NCBI GenBank assembly: GCA_009760855.2
Contig: WPIO01000006.1
Location: forward strand, 1,350,001-1,414,000
Direction of reading: 5' to 3'
Source of the DNA: Cristatella mucedo
Taxonomy: Eukaryota > Bryozoa > Phylactolaemata > Cristatellidae
Length of the DNA stretch: 64,000 nt
In this document: positions 10,217 to 18,085 of the stretch, piece after piece
How positions within the stretch are numbered: the first letter of the stretch is position 1
Layout: every line of letters begins with the position of its first letter
Translations under genes and position numbers: made by a program
Notes under the pieces: model-generated
Database searches by the model: none
The model's input: only the letters and a program-made list of their open reading frames with translations
What the model was told of the DNA's origin: nothing

Positions 10217-11968
10217 TCTCTCTCTCTTTCTTCCTGTTCGCTCGGTATCGATTTTTCGGCAGGAGCAAGCTCACCGAAGACGACTGTGAGAGCGGCGGGT
10301 TTGTGGTTAGCCAGTTGAGTGAGCCCAGATTTTTGCAATGCCACAGGCACTCTGAATTGGATGTCTGAACGTTTGCCACACGTGGCGGCTGCTGACGGCT
10401 ATAAGTGTCCGCAGCAATTACTCGCCCTTTCCAGGACCACACCAACAGCACGATTAACCTGTAGCTATTTCAAAACCACAAAGTTGACAAGCGCACCTGC
10501 CTGCATTGCCGGCTTCAGCACGGAAGAATGGTATTGCTAGCTCTCCCTACCACAGTGATGGCTTTGAAACTGAGCTACTAAGTTGCTTATAGCAATATAT
10601 CGTTTACAAAGAATCTTTGTTGGATGTGCTCAATTTTTAGTAAGTTGTGCACCTAAGCGTCACCTTGAGCTTGCCAGTTCATGAGTAGGCAGAATTGTGC
10701 TCCTAGGCGTCACCAGGGCCATGCGTTCGCTGGCTCATCATGCCATGCACAGCATCCGATTGCGTAACATCGCGGGAATCGCGATGCGGCCACCGCCTCT
10801 CTTAGCTTGCGGAAGTAGCTCAGTGGCTGCGAAAACGAAGCCCTGGCAGCTGCGATGCGACCCGCGATGGCGTTGTTCCTCCGATTGAAAATGAGTTTTA
10901 AGCTAATAATGCAACGACCTCAAAAATGCGTTAAAATTGGCTGCTAAAGCGTTGTTGCTACTGCTTTTGCTACAGAGCGTCGGCTTGTTCGTGGGTGCCG
11001 CTATAACCGACCTTAATACTGCGATGACCATCGAAAATGTTACCATTCTGGTCGCCCTGCTCACTGGTAAGTCAAGAGATCGCCGGCGCCCTCCCCCGCA
11101 GGCCACGTGGTGACGGCGTATGCTTTTCATCTTCGGTCAATTAGATAAGCATCCGGGAATTCTTCGTTTCAGGCGGCTTCTACGTACGAAATCTTCCCTT
11201 TTGGTTAATCTGGATAAAGTATACGTCCTACTTATACTATTCATTTAGTGCCCTATCGTTATTCGCGTTTCGACCCATGAACCTGATGTAAGTAAACCCA
11301 TGGAAGCTCTGAGGCGGATAGGATCATTCACAGTGTGCATTACTGCTCGTCAACTAGTTTTTCCTCTAGCGCCCCGCCCGAGCGCTAGCGCAAGCAGTTT
11401 AACCGACAGCATTTTGCGGCCATACACGCTCAGATTCTTGACTGAAGTTTTCCAACTCGCTAGCAATTAATCAATATCAAGCGTAACAGTGACCGGGCGT
11501 CTTTTCTGCAGAGCCTCGTGCACTTAACTGTGAATGCTCTCGCCGTCCGTTCTGTTAGCCAACAGCCTACCTAGCCTCGCGAACGCACGAGGCGTAAGCC
11601 ACGACGCAAGCGTCGTGGCTTAAGCCTCGTGTCGGTCAGCGTATGTTTTCCGCGGGCATTCGGTTGCTGTCACGTTTGCTCTGGCGTTTCTCCGCGAAAG
11701 GTGTCTTCCGGAGAACGAAACGGCGTATTGTGCCTCCGTGTACGAGAGCCTGCGCCTCGAGGCAGAGCTTCTTCAAGGCAACGACACGGCGTCGCCGCGG
11801 GACTCGTACGCCAACGTCGAGCCCGCAGTGTTTTCCGGAAGCCTGGTGCTGGATTCGATGGGAATGGTTTGGCCCGAATGGGCGTATCCTGTCGCGCTCG
11901 TCGGCTGGACTTTGGTGCTGCGTTGTGCGACCTACTTCGTGCTTCGACTAGCGTACAGACTGAAGTAG
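840..11968 (+). CDS. ABCG half-transporter gene A (exons 3-15; 5' end outside window)
   Basis: This is an ATP-binding cassette half-transporter of the ABCG/White family, with an N-terminal nucleotide-binding domain and a C-terminal six-helix membrane domain, expected in a cell or organelle membrane as a dimer. Exons: 840-1012, 1112-1217, 1387-1487, 1919-2080, 2279-2372, 4657-4717, 4835-4980, 7313-7554, 7740-7797, 8329-8543, 10976-11066, 11173-11287, 11701-11968. They join in one frame for about 609 residues and end at TAG 11966-11968. Visible motifs are AGKST (second half of Walker A), QED (Q-loop), ISGGQKKR (ABC signature), [14 protein letters not shown] (Walker B and D-loop) and SIHQPSSQ (H-loop). 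The roughly 55 residues before Walker A lie upstream of base 1. Exon phases match gene B throughout. Oddities: a poor donor after exon 10 and GC-rich DNA in the 3' half. The family call is firm; the substrate is unknown. Confidence 0.93.
1112..1217 (+). CDS. Gene A exon 4: helical subdomain start
   Basis: The acceptor CTGCAG ends at 1111 and the donor is GTGAGT at 1218. The exon reads [12 protein letters not shown] and then a charged helix ending [11 protein letters not shown], the usual ABCG stretch between the Q-loop and the signature. Its length of 106 bases equals exon 4 of gene B. Confidence 0.92.
1387..1487 (+). CDS. Gene A exon 5: ABC signature and Walker B
   Basis: The acceptor TTTTTTTTAG ends at 1386 and the donor GTGAGT starts at 1488. 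The exon encodes [17 protein letters not shown] and LLMLD, that is, the signature loop and the start of Walker B. Its length of 101 bases is the same as in gene B. The signature carries Gln where gene B has Glu. Confidence 0.95.
1488..1918 (+). other. Gene A intron between exons 5 and 6
   Basis: Ordinary intron sequence with GTGAGT donor and TTTTAG acceptor. Open frames inside it have no match to the family. Confidence 0.85.
1919..2080 (+). CDS. Gene A exon 6: D-loop and H-loop
   Basis: The acceptor TTTTAG ends at 1918 and the donor GTATGT starts at 2081. The exon encodes [19 protein letters not shown] and [19 protein letters not shown], including the catalytic Glu after Walker B and the switch His. 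Its 162 bases match gene B exactly. Confidence 0.96.
2279..2372 (+). CDS. Gene A exon 7: end of nucleotide-binding core
   Basis: The acceptor GGCAG ends at 2278 and the donor GTGAGT starts at 2373. The exon reads [17 protein letters not shown] and NYNAADFI, the conserved ABCG block (AYFG...NPADF). Length is 94 bases with phase 1 exit, as in gene B. Confidence 0.94.
2373..4656 (+). other. Gene A intron between exons 7 and 8
   Basis: A 2.3 kb intron. A tRNA-like SINE candidate sits at about 3455-3525. Nothing else is recognised. Confidence 0.8.
3455..3525 (+). mobile_element. tRNA-derived SINE-like fragment
   Basis: The sequence resembles a worn tRNA: an A-box-like TGGCCCAGGGGTAAGGTGC at about 3462-3480 and a B-box-like GGTTTCAAGCT at about 3504-3514, with roughly normal spacing. 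No good acceptor stem closes, so it is more likely a SINE head than a tRNA gene. Confidence 0.35.
4657..4717 (+). CDS. Gene A exon 8: linker helix
   Basis: The acceptor GTTTTTAG ends at 4656 and the donor GTCAGT starts at 4718. The exon translates as [20 protein letters not shown], parallel to the gene B exon [19 protein letters not shown]. Phases (1 in, 2 out) agree with the neighbours, which supports an exon this short. Confidence 0.8.
4835..4980 (+). CDS. Gene A exon 9: variable polar linker
   Basis: The acceptor TTGAATTAG ends at 4834 and the donor GTAACT starts at 4981. The exon encodes a hydrophilic linker with [19 protein letters not shown] near its end. It is 146 bases against 77 in gene B and shows little sequence match, yet phases are kept (2 in, 1 out). 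It joins the ATPase domain to the membrane domain on the cytoplasmic side. Confidence 0.72.
4981..7312 (+). other. Gene A intron between exons 9 and 10
   Basis: A 2.3 kb intron with a GC-rich patch at about 6050-6300. No recognised element and no family-like ORF were found. Confidence 0.75.
7313..7554 (+). CDS. Gene A exon 10: start of membrane domain, TM1
   Basis: The acceptor TATCCCAG ends at 7312. The exon reads [21 protein letters not shown] and the hydrophobic run [13 protein letters not shown] (TM1), ending RLGL. The homologous gene B exon ends at the same codon. The donor here would be GTCCGT, which is poor, and it lies in the first of three near-repeats of about 35 bases. Confidence 0.88.
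7549..7635 (+). repeat. Triplicated 34-35 base motif over an exon-intron boundary
   Basis: GGCTTGGTCCGTTGCGTT at 7549 recurs at 7584, and as GGCTCGGTCCGTTGCACT at 7618. The first copy overlaps the last codons of gene A exon 10 and its splice donor. Confidence 0.85.
7740..7797 (+). CDS. Gene A exon 11: TM2
   Basis: The acceptor TTTATTTCAG ends at 7739. The donor GTAAGA at 7798 was preferred to GTGTAA two bases earlier because it keeps the phase and the 58-base length of gene B exon 11. The exon reads [19 protein letters not shown]. Confidence 0.85.
7798..8328 (+). other. GC-rich gene A intron between exons 11 and 12
   Basis: The intron is strongly GC- and CpG-rich at about 7830-8200, with a short repeated TTTCGCGTCTC motif near 8203-8250. 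Open frames here come from high GC and are not family-like. Confidence 0.8.
8329..8543 (+). CDS. Gene A exon 12: TM3 and TM4 start
   Basis: The acceptor ATCTTTAG ends at 8328 and the donor GTCAGC starts at 8544. The exon reads [20 protein letters not shown], a hallmark ABCG intracellular-loop motif (E-R-A-x-G-x-Y-R-L-S), then TM3 and the start of TM4 ending ALAAQ. Its 215 bases equal gene B. Confidence 0.95.
8820..8948 (+). mobile_element. LINE family A 3' end with terminal stem-loop
   Basis: AAAGCGCC at 8879-8886 pairs with GGCGCTTT at 8911-8918, with an inner AGAGA/TCTCT stem, followed by an (ATT)n tail. The same terminus, including the sequence before it, recurs at 42061-42170. Confidence 0.75.
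9040..10235. repeat. Complex CT/CTGT microsatellite array, about 1.2 kb
   Basis: The array changes unit along its length: 10-base TCTGTCTCTG units at about 9140-9330, 6-base TCTCTG units at about 9350-9700, 7-base TCTTGTC units at about 9703-9770, then (CT)n blocks at about 9810-9880, 10020-10078 and 10150-10230. Long Ser/Leu/Val or Arg/Glu/Thr ORFs over it are artefacts. Confidence 0.95.
10976..11066 (+). CDS. Gene A exon 13: TM4 end and TM5 start
   Basis: The acceptor TTGCTACAG ends at 10975 and the donor GTAAGT starts at 11067. The exon encodes [17 protein letters not shown] and then VTILVALLT. Length is 91 bases, as in gene B. It lies 2.4 kb after exon 12, beyond the microsatellite. Confidence 0.93.
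11173..11287 (+). CDS. Gene A exon 14: TM5 end and start of extracellular loop
   Basis: The acceptor GTTTCAG ends at 11172 and the donor GTAAGT starts at 11288. The exon reads [20 protein letters not shown], the ABCG motif after TM5, and ends FRPMNLM. Length is 115 bases, as in gene B, with phase 2 exit. Confidence 0.94.
11288..11700 (+). other. Gene A intron between exons 14 and 15
   Basis: An ordinary intron with donor GTAAGT. A near-palindromic stretch around 11580-11630 (ACGAGGCGTAAGCCACGACG and its reverse) is the only notable feature. Confidence 0.75.
11701..11968 (+). CDS. Gene A exon 15: large extracellular loop, TM6, stop
   Basis: The acceptor GCGAAAG ends at 11700. The exon reads [15 protein letters not shown], with paired cysteines and two N-glycosylation sequons (NET, NDT) expected in the loop before TM6. 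It continues with [19 protein letters not shown] (TM6) and ends YRLK at TAG. It is 24 bases longer than the gene B counterpart. Confidence 0.92.
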
Positions 11969-12354
11969 ACTCTGCCGTCCGGTTGAGCTGCTGCTGCCTT
12001 TTGAGTGGAGGTTCCTCCACCGGACATTGTCAGGCTGAGACGCTGGCTAGCGATGGCTAGAAACCTCCTGCCCCGGGCCAGCTCATCATGGCCGGCGGCC
12101 GTTGCCGCCGCCGCCACCGCGCCTCTACTGCTGCCTCACCGCGCAGCTGCCTCGCTGCCGCTGCTACCTCACCGCCGCCGCTGCCGTTTGCCTTGCTTGC
12201 CGACAGCCTGGCTCGAAACCTGCGCCCGTCCTTTGTCGTACGCCAACGCTCGCCCGTATGCAAGTCGGAGAGCAATTTTTCCCGGCGACTGCTGCGCACT
12301 GGTGCGAGCTAGCCTCTAAAATTAAAATTCAATTACAGAGCAGAAGTCGGGTTA
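11969..12354 (+). other. Gene A 3' flank, GC-rich
   Basis: Probable 3' UTR and flank of gene A. It is rich in CCG-type triplets at about 12100-12200. Overlapping open frames on both strands follow from the GC content and are not called as genes. Confidence 0.6.
12321..12326 (+). promoter_or_regulatory. Possible poly(A) signal of gene A (ATTAAA)
   Basis: ATTAAA lies 353 bases after the gene A stop, just before a minus-strand LINE fragment. It is the common variant hexamer and the first likely candidate after the stop, but nothing else confirms its use. Confidence 0.3.
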
Positions 12355-12640
12355 TGTAATATCACGTATCTCCGTTTGTAACCTCACAGTGAGGCTGTGA
12401 ATGTTACGCAGTAGAGATTTTGCATCGCACGCTCCAAGCCTGGGCCGCTTTCTCTACGCACTCGGTGGCGGCGGGCAGACTTCAACTCACACAGCAAAGA
12501 GAAATTGAGAAGCATGAAGCCGAGTCAGTAGGGCACTTGAGGTAGTGGAATTTGGAAGTAGCTGCATTGAAGTAGCTTCTCAAGATGGCTGGAAAGGTAG
12601 GCGCCACAGTCGGCAGTTGGCAGGTGAGTAGACGACGTTG
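12355..12640 (-). mobile_element. LINE family B 3' fragment
   Basis: The reverse complement matches the fragments at 30120-30575 and 51625-51785. It contains the shared block around TTACGCAG and ATACGTGATA, but its pentamer tail is lost. Confidence 0.65.
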
Positions 12641-13650
12641 CCGCTCGGCGGCGGCGCCGGATTGCGCTTGAACGCGTCCGCCGAATCTTATCAGGTCTTC
12701 ATCGGCGCTCAACGAGCGCCGGCAGGGCAGCGCTGCGGTAGGGCGAGCGGGCGCGTGAAGCGCAGGCGAAGCAAAGCGCAGAGCCAGAGCAAAATACCTC
12801 GCCCCAAAAGGCTGCAGCCTGACCGACACAAAAAGGCGAGGGGAACGAAGGGCGTGATGGGGAATCCGGGTGTCGCCAATGTCGCAATGTCGGGGCGTGC
12901 TGCTGCTCGGCAGTCTTGCATGACTTTACAGCTCGCTATCTGGCCCGGCGTGTCTGCGCGTCAGCGTCTGCTTGCCAGGCCAGCGGCGGTGGCGGCCGCT
13001 CAGCGCCTGCACGACGAGCGTCAAGGGCGCGTTGTATTATGCTCGCCGCTCGACTTACTTCGCGTCGGACTTCGTCCTCGGCTCTGGGTGGCGCTCGCGG
13101 CTACGCACGATCGCTCGCGGCGTCGCGAGCGTGCATGTCCGGCGTCGCGTTTGTCTTCAAGTGCGGGCTGCGTGTGCGTTTCTGCTGCGTCAGCCGCCGG
13201 CCGCCGCTCGGCTGCTGTGGAGTGTCCATGGTGGCGTGGACGGCGACGCTAGCGGCGTCCACGCCGGCACCGCTAGCCGAGCGGGCATTTAAAGCTGAGG
13301 CTTCGAGGCGGGAGCGGCGCCGGAATCGTACTACTCCATGCCCCATTGACTACGGCGATCTTTCCATTACGGGAGCGGAAACTCGCGGCCGGAGCTACTG
13401 TCGCTACTACTTATATGCTATGATGATGATGAGCGCCGCGCTGCATTTCGTGCTACAAGCACTGGCTACAGTTCTTCTTGAACTAGTGAACGCAAACGTA
13501 GTATTTCAAAAAAAAATGATTCCTCAATGCCTCTGAGCGTGCACTGCATGCGTTTTATCCGGGTAGTCTGCTCCACATAAACCTAGGGTTCGTCAAGCGC
13601 TACTCATCGCACAATCGCGTAGACCTGGAGCAGGCTACGCCTTCCCGCAG
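12640..13650. other. Duplicon 1, GC-rich part with open frames
   Basis: GC-rich DNA whose last part (about 13440-13620) aligns by eye with 59270-59450 upstream of gene C. The overlapping + strand frames are open by composition; one (12916-13536) ends with residues similar to those ending the frame at 58879-59370. No known domain is seen, so no gene is called. Confidence 0.5.
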
Positions 13651-14055
13651 GCTACGCCAGCTCTACGAATTTCATCGAGGCGATTCGGACGCCGCGTTGG
13701 CTTTTCGTCCTCGCTGGAACAGATCGATTGGGCGGCTCGCTCGCAATCGTTGCCCACAGACCCGAGAACGATGCAGAGGCCGGCAGCAGCCGCTGGCAGT
13801 ATGAGGCTGAGGTCCCGTGCCGGCACCTGCTAAAGTCTAGTCTTTGGCTTCTACATTCGGCAGCTGCAAGCAGCTTTGATGCTTGCAGCTCAGTCGCTCG
13901 CTCGTTGTCCTAGGAAGCTTGCTGGAGAAGTTGTTTGACCAGGAGGCGTACGTTGTTTATTCTCTGCTTCCTGGGAGCCCGCGTCTTGCTTGGCGTCCGA
14001 CGTGCAACGCCGTACCTGCTCCGTGTACTGCCGGACGAGGTTGATTGCTTTTTCG

Positions 14056-15570
14056 TATAATAATAATACTTATAAAGTCGATCCGTTGGTTGACTGGTAG
14101 CCAGTGCAGGTCAGTGAGAAGTGGTGTGATGCGGCAACTGCGACGCTCGCGACAGACCAGACTAGCAGCTGAGTTTTGCACCGGCTGCAATCGCCTGATT
14201 GCACTAGCCGGTAGGCCAGCAAGCAGTCAATTACAGAAGTCAAGACGGGATATCACAAATTCATGGACCAACTTAAACGTGGTATCCTTATCTAAACAAG
14301 CCTGAATTTTAGCAACGTTATATAGCTGAAAGTGGGCAGACTTGATTGTCGAGCTGATGAGGCCATCTAACTAGAGGTCACTCTAGAACATGACACCTAG
14401 ATTTCGATCTGATTCAACAGGAGATATGCTAGCAGGGCCAATTTTGAAAGTCAGCCTTTCCAATTTCTTAATCAGACTGGGTTTGCCCATAAATAGTAAG
14501 TTAGTTTTATCATCGTTTAGTTTTAGTAAATTTGCTGCCATCCATGTGGGGATGTCGTCAATACATGCACCAAGTCAGTTGAGAGAATTCGAGGTGCTCG
14601 ACGGCTGGGAGGGATCAAAGCAAAGGTACAACTGAGTGTCATCCGCATAGAAGTGAAAGCCTAGATTGTGCTTGGCAATCACATGAGGAAGAATGAGAGT
14701 ATAAACCGTGAAAAGAACAAGACCTAGCACGGAGCCCTGATGTACCCCATATTTCAGAGGTACCTCGGATAATCTTTGTCCATTCACGTCAATACTCTGG
14801 AGTCTCCCACTGAGATACGATCTGACCCATTGCAGAGCAGTGCCAGACGAGATGAGAGGTGGTCTAGAAGAACTTTGTTGTAGATAGTATTAAAAGATGC
14901 CGAAAGATTGAGCAAGACTGCTAAGCAGAGACGCTCTACCTATGTCTGCATTCCTGAGCAGGTCGCTGCACAGCCTAAGCAATGCTGACTCTGTGAAGTG
15001 ATTAGCTCTAAAGCCAGACTGGAACCTAATAGCAAGGTTTTAAGTTTCAATATATGAGTTCAGCTGGTCCGCCACGACCCGTTCCAGAGTCTTTGATAAT
15101 TGATAGAAATGTTAGATGGGAGACTGGGCGGTAGTTGCTTAAGTTCTCTTGGTCTAGTGTCGCTTTCTTGAGAAGTGGCCTGCCTACAGCTTTTTGAAAG
15201 GTACTTAGACATGACCTGAGGCTAATGACATATTAATGATGTTATTTATGCATGGCAGCAAAAGATCAATGCAACGTAAGAGCAGGACAGTGGAAATAGG
15301 GTACAGAGGACTTCTCTTCTTTGATTATGATTTGAACTTCAGGACGAGGTCACTAGTGACCTGGTTAAATGTAGACATTGAGGTGCAGCCAGGAATCGGG
15401 GAGCAGCATTCTATGGGGGATGTTGTCATTGCAGGGATGGACTCCCTGATCTTTTCTATCTTCTGCACAACTCCAAACGTATGTTATACGCTTGGAGTCG
15501 TATAGGAAATCTAGGTCTGCAAATGCACGAAGGCCAATGTGTTTCGGCAATTCGATTGGCTTTCGTCGCG
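14056..15570 (-). mobile_element. LINE family A copy with reverse transcriptase remnants
   Basis: Read on the minus strand this is the 3' part of a non-LTR retrotransposon of the CR1/L2-like group. In order from 15.57 kb down: a thumb-preceding region, NLSNYRPVS near 15.13 kb, the motif QGSVLG near 14.73 kb, the catalytic YADD at 14638-14649, and DLHWLPV near 14.09 kb. Stops and shifts break the frame, so it is dead. It ends in a short AAT run near 14.06 kb, without the family's usual stem-loop. It interrupts DNA that is continuous upstream of gene C. Confidence 0.88.
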
Positions 15571-15602
15571 GAAAATTGACTTCGCTGTTGACCCAAGATA
15601 TG

Positions 15603-15680
15603 GCTCGTGAGATAGGGCCTGCAACTGGAGGAGCACTCTTAGGATAAAATGATAAAGCATATCACTACTACACTGCCAGT
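15603..15680 (+). promoter_or_regulatory. Conserved block upstream of gene B
   Basis: This block resembles 60029-60100 upstream of gene C and lies about 75-150 bases before the predicted ATG. It holds AT-rich GATAAAATGATAAAGCA where gene C has TATAAGATAAAGCA. It could be a core promoter, or just shared duplicate sequence. Confidence 0.25.
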
Positions 15681-15750
15681 TGATCAGGGATCACTGTGGC
15701 ACAACAGCAACCGTCTGTACGTTATTGGAAGTCGGTCTATCCGTGATGAC

Positions 15751-15794
15751 ATGGAAGACAGAGATGTTGAGGCAGTCTTGGATCACAACCATGG
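15751..15794 (+). CDS. Gene B exon 1: predicted start micro-exon
   Basis: ATG at 15751 begins [15 protein letters not shown], with the donor GTAAGC at 15795 (phase 2). Exon 2 needs exactly two bases from an upstream exon, and the frame is closed by TGA just before exon 2. The matching place in gene C reads MDQRDAEAALDQNLAG with the same donor and phase; the copies differ by substitutions and one 3-base in-frame gap. No transcript evidence is available. Confidence 0.55.
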
Positions 15795-18027
15795 GTAAGC
15801 AGAGCGCTTTGATTCTGCTGGTTAACTTGCGTGAAGATGATGGCTGAAGTTAAAAAGCCCCCCTCTATGATCGCTCTAGTCGCTCTGATCGCTGCTATGA
15901 TGCCATACGCTTTCCTTGCTTGCACTCGAATTTCAAGGAGCTGGGCTTACAACTCTGCAGTAGCGTTTGCAAATATGGCTGCATGCTCATCATTTGCTAA
16001 GAATAATCAGGTGTAGCCGTGGTGCTGAAGATCTTGTTAAGGAACTACTTACCCGTCGATTCAGTTTTGCCGAATGTAGATTCCTGCACATACATTGCAA
16101 ATATGTAGTATATATACGTGTGTGCATACCTATACTTAATATGTGTAGACAGACATACCGATATATGCATGTACATGCACGGTTTATACTCCCGTTTTGA
16201 CTTTGACCCTGTCTGACCTTGTAGAAAACTTCTCGTTACATTACAGGCAAGTGGCCACTAAGGCCATCGTGTGACTGTCACTATCTGTCTGAAAGCGAAA
16301 GTGCTCAGCGAACCTTCTCAACTATTTGTTTCTCTGCTGTAATGATACTTTAGTGATTCCGAGCTCTACCAGCTGATAGAACATTAGCTCAAATTTATTT
16401 ATTTTATTTTCTTGTGTGCAATGCCAATCAGTCTTAGGGGGCAGCAGCCCACGGTGGCTTTGACCTGAGGACATCACTGCATAGCCTTGCAATGCTAGTA
16501 CTTGAATGGGAGCTAGTGTAGTGCTAACCACCAGAGCCAGTAGCAGTGTGGTGCCAAGTCACATCCTGCATGGACACATTGAAAATTGTTACAATAATGC
16601 TACATGCACGATCTATAATGTGTGGCTTTATTCTGCGAGAGATAATTGCAGATAAAAGCTGCTTGCTTTCAGCAAGTGAGCTGAAATGAAAAGATAGCAT
16701 GCCCAGGATTGATAAAGAGTTCGTACGACGGCGGAGCCATCTAGCAAAGTCCCCCTGCCCCTATAGTGGGACAGCGACCTAGTTCAAAGCTGATTCTGAG
16801 CCTTTCCACTACGCCACTACCGACGTGAGCATGATATGCTAGCTCCACTCGATGAGCAGCCGCCGAGTTTGCATGCTGAGCCACCAACGTACTCGGATGC
16901 ACTCGCATTCTAAGCCACTGTCTCCTTGCTCAGCTTTATTTTGCAAGATTGTGATTCTTCGAATTGAGTGGAGGACGTTTGCGACGTTTTAGATTTATCT
17001 CGTCAGATCTAGTGTTCAGCGACGTACATTTTGACATCGGTGAAAAACGTATTCTCCATGGGGTGGCTGGCTATGCTGAGTCAGGAACAATGCTGGCCTT
17101 AATGGGTCCCAGCGGTAAGTGACATGAAGCTTTTCATTGATCGCTGCTATTTTTCGTAAATCTGAAGTTTTAAAATTTCATATCATTGTATTTAATTACT
17201 TAAACACTCGAAATGGTTTGATTTTGACTAATTTGCTGTTTCGGTGGCTGCCCGGATAAAGCGTTAAATTGTGGTCAACTTTGATTCGAATTAGCCACGA
17301 TGTCGTGGAAGCATCCCACAGGAAACGGCACGTATTTAGAATGCCCTTTTTTACCCTTATGTGTGCAAAAGCTGCTTTAAAAATTCTTGTACATTAAATT
17401 ACATTAGAAATAGTCAACTCATTTCGCTCTGTTTTTCACCACAGTTCATAACAGGTCAAATTGTTGAGTTGTTGTCTTTTATTGCACAGACAGCTGAATG
17501 GTCATTACATCAAGGCACTCTTTCTTTCCTTTTTAAACCTCCAAAACCTACTCAACCGTTTATTATTAATGTTTGGATTGTCAAATTTTAGCATTCTCTG
17601 ACATATCTGTAAGACATTTCTGAAGTATTGATCTATGTGCCCTTTGGTTGTGGAATGAAACGATTAGCCGCCGAACCTTTCTGTATAGAAAACGTCAGTT
17701 CCGAATGATTTTGGGTTCGGAGCGGTTATTTACGGAATTCTCCACGATAGTTTTTAGGAAATGGTCATTTTTTGATGAGCTCACAAGTTTTTCTTACCTC
17801 TTGAATGTCTTTTGTCGCTATCTGCACGTTACTTAATTCTTTAGTTTCTTCCTAATTTAGCTATTATTCTCACCATTCCCTGTGGCATCATATGAAGACA
17901 GTTTAGTACCTCTTGCGCATCTATTCACGCTACGTCTTTGCATCAGTTAAAAAATCTAATGGAAAACGAAATTTGTTGTTTCGGCTTATACTTTTGTTAT
18001 GAAAACGACCGAACCACCCCGTACTCT

Positions 18028-18085
<58 letters not shown>

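Larger units (their letters stand above)
8544..10975 (+). other. Gene A intron between exons 12 and 13
   Basis: A 2.4 kb intron that holds a GC-rich start, a LINE 3' end (about 8820-8948) and a large CTCTGT-type microsatellite (about 9040-10235). The final 700 bases show nothing recognised. Confidence 0.85.

Noticed and set aside
8964-10368. Very long open frames (420-459 codons) on both strands
   Set aside because: They are translations of the CTCTGT microsatellite, giving Ser/Leu/Val/Cys or Arg/Glu/Thr repeats with no domain.
12638-13536. Overlapping long frames in GC-rich DNA as a gene between A and B
   Set aside because: Stops are rare at this GC content, frames are open on both strands, and no known motif is present. 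Kept only as a finding because of the duplicate.
14575-14787. An active reverse transcriptase gene
   Set aside because: The YADD and QGSVLG motifs are real, but stops and frame changes around them show a dead LINE copy.
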